Source: Eubacterium sp. (GTDB lineage Bacteria; Bacillota; Clostridia; Lachnospirales; Lachnospiraceae). Taken from it: a stretch of 55,742 nucleotides of DNA. Below the pieces are notes generated by a model. The model was given only the letters and a program-made list of their open reading frames with translations. It did no database searches and was not told the DNA's origin. Shown one piece after another: positions 31,039 through 38,834 of this stretch (the stretch's first letter is position 1; the number at the start of each line of letters is the position of its first letter). The stretch lies in the NCBI GenBank assembly GCA_017420535.1, contig JAFOIV010000123.1, positions 1-55,742 of the forward strand, in the 5' to 3' direction. The position numbers were made by a program, and so were the translations under genes.

Positions 31039-32613
31039 TTATTTGTCAACTTTATCACCTCTGGTGTTTAATTCAAAATAGAATACAACACCATTATCTA
31101 CATTATAAACTCCATAATCCTGCTGGTGGGACTTCATTATCGCTTCAACTATAGAAAGTCCGATACCAGATCCGCCATAGCTTCTGGTTCTTGCTTCATC
31201 ACCCTTATAGAATTTGATAAATACCTTATTGATATCCTTTTCAGCAATCCTGTCGCCTTCGTTAAATACATTAACCCTGACGCATTCATCCTTCTTTTCA
31301 TACCATACACGTATGGTACCGCCTTCTTTAGCGTAGTGAATAGCATTACTGAGATAATTGGTGAATACCTCTTCTATCATGAATTCATCTGCCCATACAG
31401 GTATCATCTCAGGATCATCAAAGCAGAATCTTATATTCTTTTGCTGCATTGGAAGCTTATTAGCTGTAACAACATCATTTACAAGATCTGTTATATTAAA
31501 TCTCTCAATACTAAGAGTTTTACCATATTCTAATTCATTAAGATCCAAAAGCTTCATAACCAGAGTATTCATCTTTTCAGCTTCATCTTTAATAACATCA
31601 ATGTAATATTCCATTGATTCCGGATCATCTGTAATTCCGTCACTGAGACCTTCTGCATATCCCTGTATCAATGCAATTGGTGTTTTTAATTCATGAGACA
31701 CATGAGATAAGAATTCCGATCGCATGGATTCAAGTTTATTTTTTTCCTCCAGGTCGTTTTGCAACTGAAGATTTGCTGATTTCAGCTTTGAGATATTCTC
31801 TTCAAGAGTAGTAGAAAGCTTATTCATACTTCTTCCAAGACGTCCTATCTCATCATCAGTCTTAACCTGAACCTTGGCATCAAAATCAAGCTTTGTCATC
31901 CTGTCAGCGATCTGGCTCATTTCAATAATAGGAGCTGTAAATCTGTGAGTCAGGATAAGAAGTGCAAAGGTCTCAAGAAGAATCAGTGCAAATGTAGCTA
32001 TAGTAAAGAACTTGGCTGCAAATTGCATACTTGTATTTAAGGTTTCAAAATTTCTTCTTAAGATTACAATGTTTCCATTATCAAGCACTCCGTAAAGATC
32101 GAGAGTCGACCCAAGACTGGTATCATCAATCCCATCTCCATTATAATCAAAAAGATTATCTGAAATGGAGGATAATTTAATGATATATCTCTCAGGAGTT
32201 TTACTGATGGCACTAAAATCATTATTCGCTATGATACTCTGAATAGAAAGCGACATTTTCCTGTTGATATATGCCGATGAATATATCTGCATATTCTCTG
32301 TATTTATTATAACAATGAGGGAATTTCCCGAATTTTTTACATTTCCATAGAAATCTCCAACACCGTTAACTTCAAGACTATCATCATTTTCAATAGATTT
32401 AACAAAATCATTACAGGAATAATATGTATCTACCAGGGTTTTCTTTGCATTGATAAGATAAAAATCTTCAATCATAAATCTGCTTATGATCCATGCAACG
32501 CAAACAATAGCAATGGTTATTGATACTGTAATACCAATGATCCTAAATCTAACTGAATTATTATACCCGTGTTTCTTTTTTATGCTGATTTCATTTCTTG
32601 TTACGGTATTCAT
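31039..32613 (-). CDS. Membrane sensor histidine kinase
   Basis: Two membrane segments (about 24-46 and 200-222) enclose an extracellular sensor domain of about 150 residues. A HAMP domain (about 223-276), a coiled coil, HisKA with phosphoacceptor His307 in SHVSHELKTPIAL, and an ATPase domain with N, G1 and G2 boxes (TNYLSNAIHYA, GSGIGLSIVEAI) follow. The sensor holds DYNGDGIDD (156-164), which looks like a calcium-binding loop. It lies 14 nt after its response regulator gene and should phosphorylate it. Signal unknown. Confidence 0.92.
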   Translation of the reverse strand: MNTVTRNEISIKKKHGYNNSVRFRIIGITVSITIAIVCVAWIISRFMIEDFYLINAKKTLVDTYYSCNDFVKSIENDDSLEVNGVGDFYGNVKNSGNSLIVIINTENMQIYSSAYINRKMSLSIQSIIANNDFSAISKTPERYIIKLSSISDNLFDYNGDGIDDTSLGSTLDLYGVLDNGNIVILRRNFETLNTSMQFAAKFFTIATFALILLETFALLILTHRFTAPIIEMSQIADRMTKLDFDAKVQVKTDDEIGRLGRSMNKLSTTLEENISKLKSANLQLQNDLEEKNKLESMRSEFLSHVSHELKTPIALIQGYAEGLSDGITDDPESMEYYIDVIKDEAEKMNTLVMKLLDLNELEYGKTLSIERFNITDLVNDVVTANKLPMQQKNIRFCFDDPEMIPVWADEFMIEEVFTNYLSNAIHYAKEGGTIRVWYEKKDECVRVNVFNEGDRIAEKDINKVFIKFYKGDEARTRSYGGSGIGLSIVEAIMKSHQQDYGVYNVDNGVVFYFELNTRGDKVDK

Positions 32614-32627
32614 TGATCGATCCTTAT

Positions 32628-33302
32628 TTATACCTCAAACTTGTAACCGAGAGCCCATATAGTCTTTATATATTTTCCGCTTTCTCCAAGCTTAGCACGA
32701 AGTTTTTTAACATGTGTATCAATTGTTCTGGCATCGCCAAAATAATCATAATTCCAAACGTTGTTAAGAATCTTCTCTCTTGATAAAGCAACCCCCTGAT
32801 TTACCATGAAATAGTTAAGGAGTTCAAATTCCTTAAATGAAAGATCTATAAGATTTCCATCCACTGTAACCTTATGCGCTGTAGCATCAAGTTTGATATT
32901 TCCAGCAACAATGATGGAATTTTCATCACTGGTCTGATAACGACGAAGCACTGCCTCGACTCTAGCAACTAAAATCTTAGGTGAAAATGGTTTTGTTATA
33001 TATTCATCAACTCCAATTTCAAAACCACGGAGTTCATCTTTTTCCTCTGATTTAGCTGTTAACATTATGATAGGCACTTTAGAGATTTTTCTTATCTCTT
33101 CACTGGTCTCATAACCATCCATCTTTGGCATCATAACGTCCATGATTATAAGGGAAATGTCTTTATTCTCAACGAATTTATCGTAAGCTTCTTCTCCATC
33201 TCCCGCTTCGATCACAATATAATTTTTCTTTACCAGGAAATCTTTTACGAGTTTTCTCATTCTAGGTTCATCATCAACCACCAAGATTTTTGTATCTGCC
33301 AT
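32628..33302 (-). CDS. OmpR-family response regulator
   Basis: A 224-residue two-domain regulator. The receiver (1-120) has the acidic pair DDE near 10, the phosphorylated Asp in LIIMDVMMPKMDGYE (near 55), and the switch Thr and Lys (MLTAKS, TKPFSP). The C-terminal winged helix (about 130-222) ends in the typical RTIDTHVKKLRAKLG and WALGYKFEV. It is the first gene of the pair with the histidine kinase. GGAGG site; probable promoter at 33351-33378. Confidence 0.94.
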   Translation of the reverse strand: MADTKILVVDDEPRMRKLVKDFLVKKNYIVIEAGDGEEAYDKFVENKDISLIIMDVMMPKMDGYETSEEIRKISKVPIIMLTAKSEEKDELRGFEIGVDEYITKPFSPKILVARVEAVLRRYQTSDENSIIVAGNIKLDATAHKVTVDGNLIDLSFKEFELLNYFMVNQGVALSREKILNNVWNYDYFGDARTIDTHVKKLRAKLGESGKYIKTIWALGYKFEV

Positions 33303-33350
33303 AATTATAACCTCCAGAATAATTCTCTAAGCATAGTAGCCCCACAATCC

Positions 33351-33378
33351 TTTATATGATAACAAGTATATTTGACAA
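33351..33378 (-). promoter_or_regulatory. Probable promoter of the two-component operon
   Basis: TTGTCA (33373-33378) and TATAAA (33351-33356) are 16 bp apart on the minus strand, about 50 nt ahead of the response regulator gene. Confidence 0.5.
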
Positions 33379-33391
33379 AATTGTGAAATAT

Positions 33392-33422
33392 AAAAAAGGA
33401 CTGCTAAATATATTAGCAGTCC
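33392..33422 (-). terminator. Intrinsic terminator after the lipoprotein gene
   Basis: GGACTGCTAA (minus strand, 33413-33422) pairs perfectly with TTAGCAGTCC (33398-33407), followed by TTTTTTA. Confidence 0.85.
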
Positions 33423-33429
33423 TAAAAAA

Positions 33430-34020
33430 CTATTTTGCGTCTGATGGAGAAGCTTTGAAGTTGTCCATCTGAAAATTACCATTAATAGTGATCTGGTTCT
33501 GCTGACATAAAGCTTTAAGCTCATCTTCATATTCCTTTAAAGCAACTTTAGAATCTTCAATATCCTTCTTTGCTTTTTCTACATATGAATCATCATTCTT
33601 TGTAATAGAAGTCACTATCTGGTTTATTGCATCACGCTGTAATTCAGCGCTCTTAACATATTTATCTCTAAGGTCATTAACCTCTTTATTTTCGTATTTT
33701 AACGCCTTAAGGTCATTTATATATTCATCATACTTTGGCAGAGCCTCGTCTGTAAGCTTCTTTACCCAGTCAGTAGAATCTGCCTCTTTAGTATCAGAAG
33801 CGAAATATTCATTATAGATTTCTACAGCCTGCTGTCTCTTGACATTAAGTCTTGAAAGATCTTCACCAACAAACTTAACTATTTCAGACTGCAAAACTGA
33901 CTGACTTACCCCTGTTGTGAAAGTAGATGGTTCTACATTAATATCTTTTCTCTTACCACAACCAATAAGTCCAAATGAACAAATACCAATGACTACAAGA
34001 GTTAATACTTTTTTTCTCAT
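33430..34020 (-). CDS. Putative lipoprotein with coiled-coil character
   Basis: A 196-residue product starting MRKKVLTLVVIGICSFG with lipobox LIGC; Cys21 should be lipidated and the protein held on the outer face of the membrane. The mature part is rich in Lys, Glu and Asp and looks mostly helical (two long helices, about 60-125 and 135-175). No family is recognised. It has its own promoter inside the end of trmD and its own terminator, so it is a one-gene unit. GGGAG-type site ahead of the ATG. Confidence 0.8.
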   Translation of the reverse strand: MRKKVLTLVVIGICSFGLIGCGKRKDINVEPSTFTTGVSQSVLQSEIVKFVGEDLSRLNVKRQQAVEIYNEYFASDTKEADSTDWVKKLTDEALPKYDEYINDLKALKYENKEVNDLRDKYVKSAELQRDAINQIVTSITKNDDSYVEKAKKDIEDSKVALKEYEDELKALCQQNQITINGNFQMDNFKASPSDAK

Positions 34021-34056
34021 TTTTCATATCTCCCTCACTTATATAATGACTTGTAA

Positions 34057-34085
34057 ATTATATCAAATTTCTTGGGATTTGTTAA
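34057..34085 (-). promoter_or_regulatory. Promoter of the lipoprotein gene
   Basis: TTAACA (34080-34085) and TATAAT (34057-34062) are exactly 17 bp apart on the minus strand. The -35 box lies inside the last codons of trmD. Confidence 0.65.
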
Positions 34086-34812
34086 CTCTTTTTTGTTTCT
34101 TTTTAACAAAATCATTTTTGTGCTCTTCCATATACTTTTCGTACATATCAGGCCTTTTGATTTTTGTTCTCTCAATTGCAGTATTTCTTCTCCATTCTTC
34201 AACCTTTTTATGGTCTCCAGAAAGAAGAACTTTAGGAACACTAAGTCCCATATAGCACTCAGGTCTTGTATATTGAGGATATTCTACTAAACCATCATAA
34301 AATGTCTCATACACTGCACTGTCGTCTTTACCAAGCACCCCTGGCACAAGTCTTGAAATGCAATCAATCATAGTAATTGCAGGAAGTTCTCCACCAGTTA
34401 AGACGAAATCTCCTAAAGAAACTTCTTCAGGCTGTATAAGTTCTAAAGCTCTTTCATCTATTCCTTCATAATGTCCGCAAAGAAATACTACATCTTCCTC
34501 TTTAGCCAGCTCTTCAGCAAACTTCTGATCAAAGGTTCTTCCCTGAGGTGACATATATAAAACCCTTGGCTTTTTACCTATTTTTTCTTCTACATCCTTG
34601 TAGCATAGATAAACAGGTTCTGCCTGCATAAGCATGCCACTTCCTCCGCCATAACAGTAATCATCAACATGCTTATATTTATTTGTGGCATAATCTCTTA
34701 TATTTACAGTATTAAGATTTATAAGTCCTTTATTTATGGCTCTTCCGGTAATACTTTCATTTAAAGCATTCTGGATCATTTCCGGAAATAGAGTAAGTAC
34801 ATGAAAATTCAT
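34063..34812 (-). CDS. trmD: tRNA (guanine-N1-)-methyltransferase TrmD
   Basis: A 249-residue SPOUT enzyme that methylates G37 of tRNAs with SAM and so prevents +1 frameshifting. Visible motifs are MNFHVLTLFPEMI at the start, YGGGSGMLMQAEPV, LCGHYEGIDER and SLGDFVLTGGELPA, which form the trefoil-knot SAM site. It follows rimM by 13 nt, a conserved pair in Firmicutes. AGGAT-type site ahead of the ATG. Confidence 0.95.
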   Translation of the reverse strand: MNFHVLTLFPEMIQNALNESITGRAINKGLINLNTVNIRDYATNKYKHVDDYCYGGGSGMLMQAEPVYLCYKDVEEKIGKKPRVLYMSPQGRTFDQKFAEELAKEEDVVFLCGHYEGIDERALELIQPEEVSLGDFVLTGGELPAITMIDCISRLVPGVLGKDDSAVYETFYDGLVEYPQYTRPECYMGLSVPKVLLSGDHKKVEEWRRNTAIERTKIKRPDMYEKYMEEHKNDFVKKKQKRVNKSQEI

Positions 34813-34825
34813 AATATTATCCTAT

Positions 34826-35332
34826 CTATATCATTCCTTTAATAAGGCGAACTGTCATAGTATTATTTTCTATATCAACTTTTTTTACAAATTCATCTAT
34901 GGCCGGTATAAGCACTTCTTTTCCATCATCGGTTATTACCTGATATACAGTCTGTGCTGCAGTCTCAAAATAATCCTTAAGGACTCCAACCTTTATACCG
35001 TCTTCAGTTACAACATCTATACCTAATACATCAGCTAAATAGTATTCCCCTTCAGCAAGTGGTACAGCATGCTCTCTATCAACATATATAGGGCACTGAC
35101 GAAGTCTTTCTACATCATCGATGCTTTGAAATTCTTTAAACTGAAGTATAACAAGATTTTTAAAATATTTTACCCCTGTACATGTTACAGGAACCATTTC
35201 TTTCTTTATCTTTAAATAGCATTCCTTAAGATCATCAAATCTTTTAATATCATCTGAGATTGGAAATACTTTTACCTCACCATGGATCCCATGAGGCTGG
35301 GTGATCACACCCACCTGAAAATACTGAATCAT
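34826..35332 (-). CDS. rimM: 16S rRNA processing protein RimM
   Basis: A protein of about 168 residues with an N-terminal RimM domain (QVGVITQPHGIHGEVKVFP) and a C-terminal PRC barrel (YYLADVLGIDVVTEDGIKVG, VLIPAIDEFVKKVDIE). It helps mature the head of the 30S subunit. I prefer the ATG at 35330-35332, which has GGAG at the right spacing, to a TTG four codons upstream that overlaps the site. A terminator hairpin lies between khpA and this gene. Confidence 0.93.
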   Translation of the reverse strand: MIQYFQVGVITQPHGIHGEVKVFPISDDIKRFDDLKECYLKIKKEMVPVTCTGVKYFKNLVILQFKEFQSIDDVERLRQCPIYVDREHAVPLAEGEYYLADVLGIDVVTEDGIKVGVLKDYFETAAQTVYQVITDDGKEVLIPAIDEFVKKVDIENNTMTVRLIKGMI

Positions 35333-35364
35333 ATTATTCTCCAAATATTTAAACTACTGGTAAA

Positions 35365-35391
35365 AAATAAAGCCGTGCCAAATGACACGGC
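35365..35391 (-). terminator. Terminator or attenuator between khpA and rimM
   Basis: GCCGTG (minus strand, 35386-35391) pairs with CACGGC (35372-35377), followed by TTTATTTTTT. It may separate the ribosomal-protein part from rimM-trmD or give lower expression of the latter. Confidence 0.75.
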
Positions 35392-35404
35392 CATATTTTT
35401 ATAA

Positions 35405-35632
35405 TTACTTGATATCCACAATAACCTTCTTGTCACCCTTCGAAGCAGCTGCTTTAACAACAGTACGGATAGCTTTTGCTATTCTACCGCTCTTTCCGAT
35501 AACTTTACCCATGTCATCTGCCGCAACGTTAAGTCCAATTGTAATTGTGTTCTCATCGGTTGTTTCAGTTACTACAACCTGATCAGGTTCGTCCACAAGA
35601 GATTTTGCAATGATTTCAACTAATTCTTTCAT
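35405..35632 (-). CDS. khpA: KH-domain RNA-binding protein KhpA
   Basis: A 75-residue single KH domain with the GxxG loop in ADDMGKVIGKSGRIAKAIRT. KhpA with its partner KhpB binds RNA and affects cell division and small-RNA function in Firmicutes. It lies between rpsP and rimM, its usual place. AGGAGG site ahead of the ATG. Confidence 0.92.
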   Translation of the reverse strand: MKELVEIIAKSLVDEPDQVVVTETTDENTITIGLNVAADDMGKVIGKSGRIAKAIRTVVKAAASKGDKKVIVDIK

Positions 35633-35653
35633 TACGTGTCACCTCCTGGGAGC

Positions 35654-35899
35654 TTATTTCTCGATACCTGCCTGCTTTAAAAGTCTTGCAACTGTTTCAG
35701 TTGGCTGAGCACCGTTTGAGAGCCATTTCTTTGTCTCATCAGCGTCAACCTTAACTAAAGCTGGCTCCTGGTTAGGATCATATGTTCCAAGCTGAGCGAT
35801 AACAGCTCCATCTCTTGGTGACTTAGAATCAGCAACAACCACTCTATATAAAGGATGCTTCTTATATCCCAGTCTTCTTAATCTGATCTTTACTGCCAT
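35654..35899 (-). CDS. rpsP: Ribosomal protein bS16
   Basis: An 81-residue protein beginning [20 protein letters not shown] and continuing [20 protein letters not shown], the invariant N-terminus of bS16, a 30S subunit protein. It lies 31 nt after ffh with a strong AGGAGG site. Confidence 0.96.
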   Translation of the reverse strand: MAVKIRLRRLGYKKHPLYRVVVADSKSPRDGAVIAQLGTYDPNQEPALVKVDADETKKWLSNGAQPTETVARLLKQAGIEK

Positions 35900-35930
35900 G
35901 TTTTTTTCCTCCTAAAATTTAATGTATTAT

Positions 35931-37271
35931 CTAAAAGCCAAACGGCATTTTAAATCTTTTCTTTTTTCCTTTACCCATCATTCCTGAGAACTGCTTCATC
36001 ATCTTCTTAGTCTGTTCAAACTGTTTGATGAATCTGTTTACCTCAGCCATATCAAGTCCACAGCCCTTAGCAATACGCTGTTTTCTACTTACATTGATAA
36101 GATCCGGGTTAGCTCTTTCTTCCGGTGTCATGGAAAGAATTATAGCCTTTGGATGAAGTGTTGCATTATCATCAATCTCCACATCCTTCATCTTATTTCC
36201 CATACCAGGAAGCATGTTCATGATATCGGATAAGCTGCCCATCTTTTCCATCTGTGCCAGCTGATCAAGGAAATCATTATAGTCAAATGATGCCTTTCTG
36301 ATCTTCTTTTCCATCTCAGCGGCTTTTTCTTTATCGATTGCGGCTTCAGCTTTCTCGATAAGGCTTTCAACATCACCCATACCAAGAATACGGCTTGCCA
36401 TTCTATCTGGATAAAATGGTTCGAGATCAGTTAATTTCTCCCCCATACCAGCATACATGATAGGCTTACCTGTTACAGCCTTTATTGAAAGTGCAGCACC
36501 ACCTCTGGTGTCACCATCAAGCTTTGTTAGTACAACGCCGTCAACACCAATCTCTTCATTGAAGGTCTTGGCAACATTTACAGCATCCTGACCTGTCATT
36601 GAGTCAACAGTAAGGAGCGTATATGTAACAGCAACTTCCTTCTTGATACATTTAAGCTCATCCATCATGTCCGCATCAACATGAAGACGACCAGCTGTAT
36701 CTACAAATACAACATTTATTCCATTCTTATCAGCATGCTTTAAAGCAGCCTTAACTATCTCAACAGGTTTATATTCTGTTCCCATTTCAAATACAGGAAC
36801 ACCAACCTTTTCACCATTGATCTTCAGCTGTTCTATCGCAGCAGGTCTGTATATATCACATGCAACCAGCATGCACTTCTTACCCTTGTTCTTAAGCTGT
36901 CCGGCAAGTTTTGCAACTGATGTTGTCTTACCAGCACCCTGAAGACCACACATCATAATGATGGTAATTTCATTGGATGGAAGAAGTTTTAATTCTGTAA
37001 CTTCAGAACCCATAAGTGAAACGAGTTCATCTTTTACTATCTTAATTACCATCTGTCCAGGATTAAGACCTTTAAGCACTTCTTCGCCTACAGCCTTCTC
37101 GCTGACAGAATTGATAAATTGTTTAACGACCTTAAAGTTAACATCGGCTTCAAGTAAAGCACGTTTAACTTCCTTCATGGCTTCCTGAACATCTTCTTCT
37201 CTCAGGGCGCCTTTGCTGCGGAGCTTCTTAAACACATTCTGAAGTTTATCACTCAAACTATCAAATGCCAT
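35931..37271 (-). CDS. ffh: Signal recognition particle GTPase Ffh
   Basis: A 446-residue SRP54 homologue: N-terminal helical domain, G domain with P-loop GLQGAGKTTSVAKLA (about 109-123), DTAGRLHVD, TKLDGDTRGGAAL, and a C-terminal M domain rich in Met (MEKMGSLSDIMNMLPGMG; MKQFSGMMGKG) that binds signal peptides and 4.5S RNA. It targets nascent membrane and secreted proteins to the translocon. It follows ylxM. The SRP RNA gene is not seen in the window. Confidence 0.96.
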   Translation of the reverse strand: MAFDSLSDKLQNVFKKLRSKGALREEDVQEAMKEVKRALLEADVNFKVVKQFINSVSEKAVGEEVLKGLNPGQMVIKIVKDELVSLMGSEVTELKLLPSNEITIIMMCGLQGAGKTTSVAKLAGQLKNKGKKCMLVACDIYRPAAIEQLKINGEKVGVPVFEMGTEYKPVEIVKAALKHADKNGINVVFVDTAGRLHVDADMMDELKCIKKEVAVTYTLLTVDSMTGQDAVNVAKTFNEEIGVDGVVLTKLDGDTRGGAALSIKAVTGKPIMYAGMGEKLTDLEPFYPDRMASRILGMGDVESLIEKAEAAIDKEKAAEMEKKIRKASFDYNDFLDQLAQMEKMGSLSDIMNMLPGMGNKMKDVEIDDNATLHPKAIILSMTPEERANPDLINVSRKQRIAKGCGLDMAEVNRFIKQFEQTKKMMKQFSGMMGKGKKKRFKMPFGF

Positions 37272-37302
37272 ATTATCCTCCGTTTAAGCACTGTGTGCAT
37301 AA

Positions 37303-37659
37303 TTATAGTTCTTCAAAAATCTCTTCGGATTTTGTAAGAATCTCATCTATCAAAGTATCAAGACCAGCATCCTTATTCTTTTCCTTTATAAGTTCTGCAG
37401 TCTTTTGTATTTCTGTAATCTTCTCTTTAGCTGATAGAAATTTATTAACAAGATGAAGCTTTTCTTCATAACCTTCTAACAGTTTGTCGCACCTTTTGAT
37501 CATATCATAGGCGCCCTGTCTAGAAATGTTACTTGTTCTTGCAATTTCCGCATAGGACATATCATTAAATACTATGTCTTCATATGCCTGCTTTTGATGT
37601 TCTGTAAGCAGTTCTCCGTAAAAATCATACAAAAGAGACTGGCGTACTATCTTTTCCAT
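37303..37659 (-). CDS. ylxM: YlxM-family SRP-associated protein
   Basis: A 118-residue protein with a sigma-factor-like helix-turn-helix (LTEHQKQAYEDIVFNDMSY, then SYAEIARTSNISRQGAYDMI). YlxM is encoded next to ffh in most Firmicutes and stimulates the SRP GTPases. First gene of the ylxM-ffh-rpsP-khpA operon, behind a strong promoter. AAGGCGG site. Confidence 0.92.
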   Translation of the reverse strand: MEKIVRQSLLYDFYGELLTEHQKQAYEDIVFNDMSYAEIARTSNISRQGAYDMIKRCDKLLEGYEEKLHLVNKFLSAKEKITEIQKTAELIKEKNKDAGLDTLIDEILTKSEEIFEEL

Positions 37660-37680
37660 AAAACCGCCTTATTAATTTCT

Positions 37681-37702
37681 TGTAAAGTAATCTTCCTTTA
37701 CA
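37681..37702 (-). other. Leader stem-loop ahead of ylxM
   Basis: TGTAAAG and CTTTACA form a 7-bp stem in the leader between promoter and ylxM. No T run follows; it may stabilise the 5' end of the transcript. Confidence 0.35.
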
Positions 37703-37711
37703 GCCTTGTTT

Positions 37712-37740
37712 AATATACTATATGAAGATCTTAGTGTCAA
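37712..37740 (-). promoter_or_regulatory. Promoter of the ylxM-ffh operon
   Basis: A consensus TTGACA (37735-37740) and TATATT (37712-37717) are exactly 17 bp apart on the minus strand. The -35 box overlaps the stop codon of the preceding gene. Confidence 0.85.
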
Positions 37741-38417
37741 GTATTTTTTCTTGACGCTTTTCTTTTTTTCTTTCTTATGACTTTACTGACTCTTAAATTC
37801 GGTTCCTTCCTCCTTTTCCTTACCTTTTTAACGGTTATCCCTGTCTTTGTTTTTCTATATTTCTTATCCGGTTCCTCTTTGTCAAAAATCGTATAATCTC
37901 TATCAAAAAGTATTCCGGTTATAAGATGCTTTAAAACAACAGGATCTGTCTTTTCAATGATCCTTTCTTCTACCTTAGCCTTAGAATAAGACTTATATGC
38001 CGGATAGGATAAAGAAATCACCATATCATCTATCTCTCTTCTCCATAACATATCCAGCTGATATTTTATCTTAACTCTAGGACACTCTTCAGCTTCTCTT
38101 TGAAGAATCACTTCATTTTCATCTGCCACCAGTATTCCCCAATAAGCCGGAACATGTTCCTTGGCATGTAACTCATGTTTTTTTCCAACTACCAGATAAC
38201 ACTCATCGCAATATTTTTCATAATCCTTAATCTGTGTCTTAAGCCTTGTATAAGAATCACTATCAGACTTTATCTCGAATCCTATTATCTTATCTTCAAT
38301 TATCCCTATAGCATCTGCTCTAGAACCATAGATTACCTTTTCTTCCAGGATCCTGATCCTTCCATATGTTTCATCGAGATAATCGAATAATACTTCTCTT
38401 ATGTCTACATCTTTCAT
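37737..38417 (-). CDS. sce7726-like nuclease-fold protein
   Basis: A 226-residue protein. The N-terminal 110 residues have the sce7726/PD-(D/E)xK pattern: SRADAIGIIEDKIIGFEIKS with Asp and the ExK pair, followed by DSYTRLKTQIKDYEKYCDEC, also typical. The last 40 residues are extremely basic (KKVRKRRKEPNLRVSK, IRKKKRKASRK), which suggests binding of nucleic acid. Some relatives occur in phage-like and defence contexts; here it lies alone between ylxM and the HPr-like gene, so its role is open. AAAGGAA site ahead of the ATG. Confidence 0.72.
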   Translation of the reverse strand: MKDVDIREVLFDYLDETYGRIRILEEKVIYGSRADAIGIIEDKIIGFEIKSDSDSYTRLKTQIKDYEKYCDECYLVVGKKHELHAKEHVPAYWGILVADENEVILQREAEECPRVKIKYQLDMLWRREIDDMVISLSYPAYKSYSKAKVEERIIEKTDPVVLKHLITGILFDRDYTIFDKEEPDKKYRKTKTGITVKKVRKRRKEPNLRVSKVIRKKKRKASRKNT

Positions 38418-38444
38418 AAATCATTTCCTTTAATAAGGATTTAG

Positions 38445-38476
38445 TAAAAAAATGGGACCACCGAAAAGTGATCCCA
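38445..38476 (-). terminator. Intrinsic terminator after the HPr-like gene
   Basis: TGGGATCAC (minus strand, 38468-38476) pairs with GTGGTCCCA (38453-38461) with one G-U pair, followed by TTTTTTTAC. Confidence 0.8.
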
Positions 38477-38489
38477 TGGATGATTCTTT

Positions 38490-38726
38490 TTATTCCTCTA
38501 CAAGATAAGGCTTAAGAACATTTAAGATTTCAACAATATTCTTATCTCCATAGATATTTAAGTCAATTGGCTTAGAGATATCAAGACTGAAGATTCCCAT
38601 AATTGACTTCGCATCTATAACATATCTTCCAGCTACAAGGTCAAATTCTGCTTCAAAGCCGCTAATGTCATTTACAAAAGCTTTTACCTTATCTATAGAA
38701 TTTAATGATACTTTAACAGTAGTCAT
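38490..38726 (-). CDS. HPr-like protein lacking the phosphorylatable histidine
   Basis: A 78-residue protein of HPr fold. The regulatory-serine region is kept (DAKSIMGIFSL, about 38-48, compare KSIMGVMSL in HPr), but the active-site GIHARP segment is replaced by SIDKVKAF (11-18), so PTS phosphotransfer through His15 is impossible. This recalls Crh of Bacillus, which lacks His15 and works only as a Ser46-phosphorylated co-regulator of CcpA. A regulatory role is therefore more likely than sugar transport. It has its own promoter and terminator. GGGAGG site. Confidence 0.8.
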   Translation of the reverse strand: MTTVKVSLNSIDKVKAFVNDISGFEAEFDLVAGRYVIDAKSIMGIFSLDISKPIDLNIYGDKNIVEILNVLKPYLVEE

Positions 38727-38774
38727 ACTTTTTGTACCTCCCTAAGTTTACATATTTATTTTCTGTATGATACA

Positions 38775-38803
38775 ATAATAAAAGTTGCACACTTAAAAGT
38801 CAA
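38775..38803 (-). promoter_or_regulatory. Promoter of the HPr-like gene
   Basis: TTGACT (38798-38803) and TATTAT (38775-38780) are exactly 17 bp apart on the minus strand. The divergent mtaB promoter must lie in the same short gap. Confidence 0.75.
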
Positions 38804-38834
38804 CAATTCTTAAATGAAATGGTGTAATAATTAT

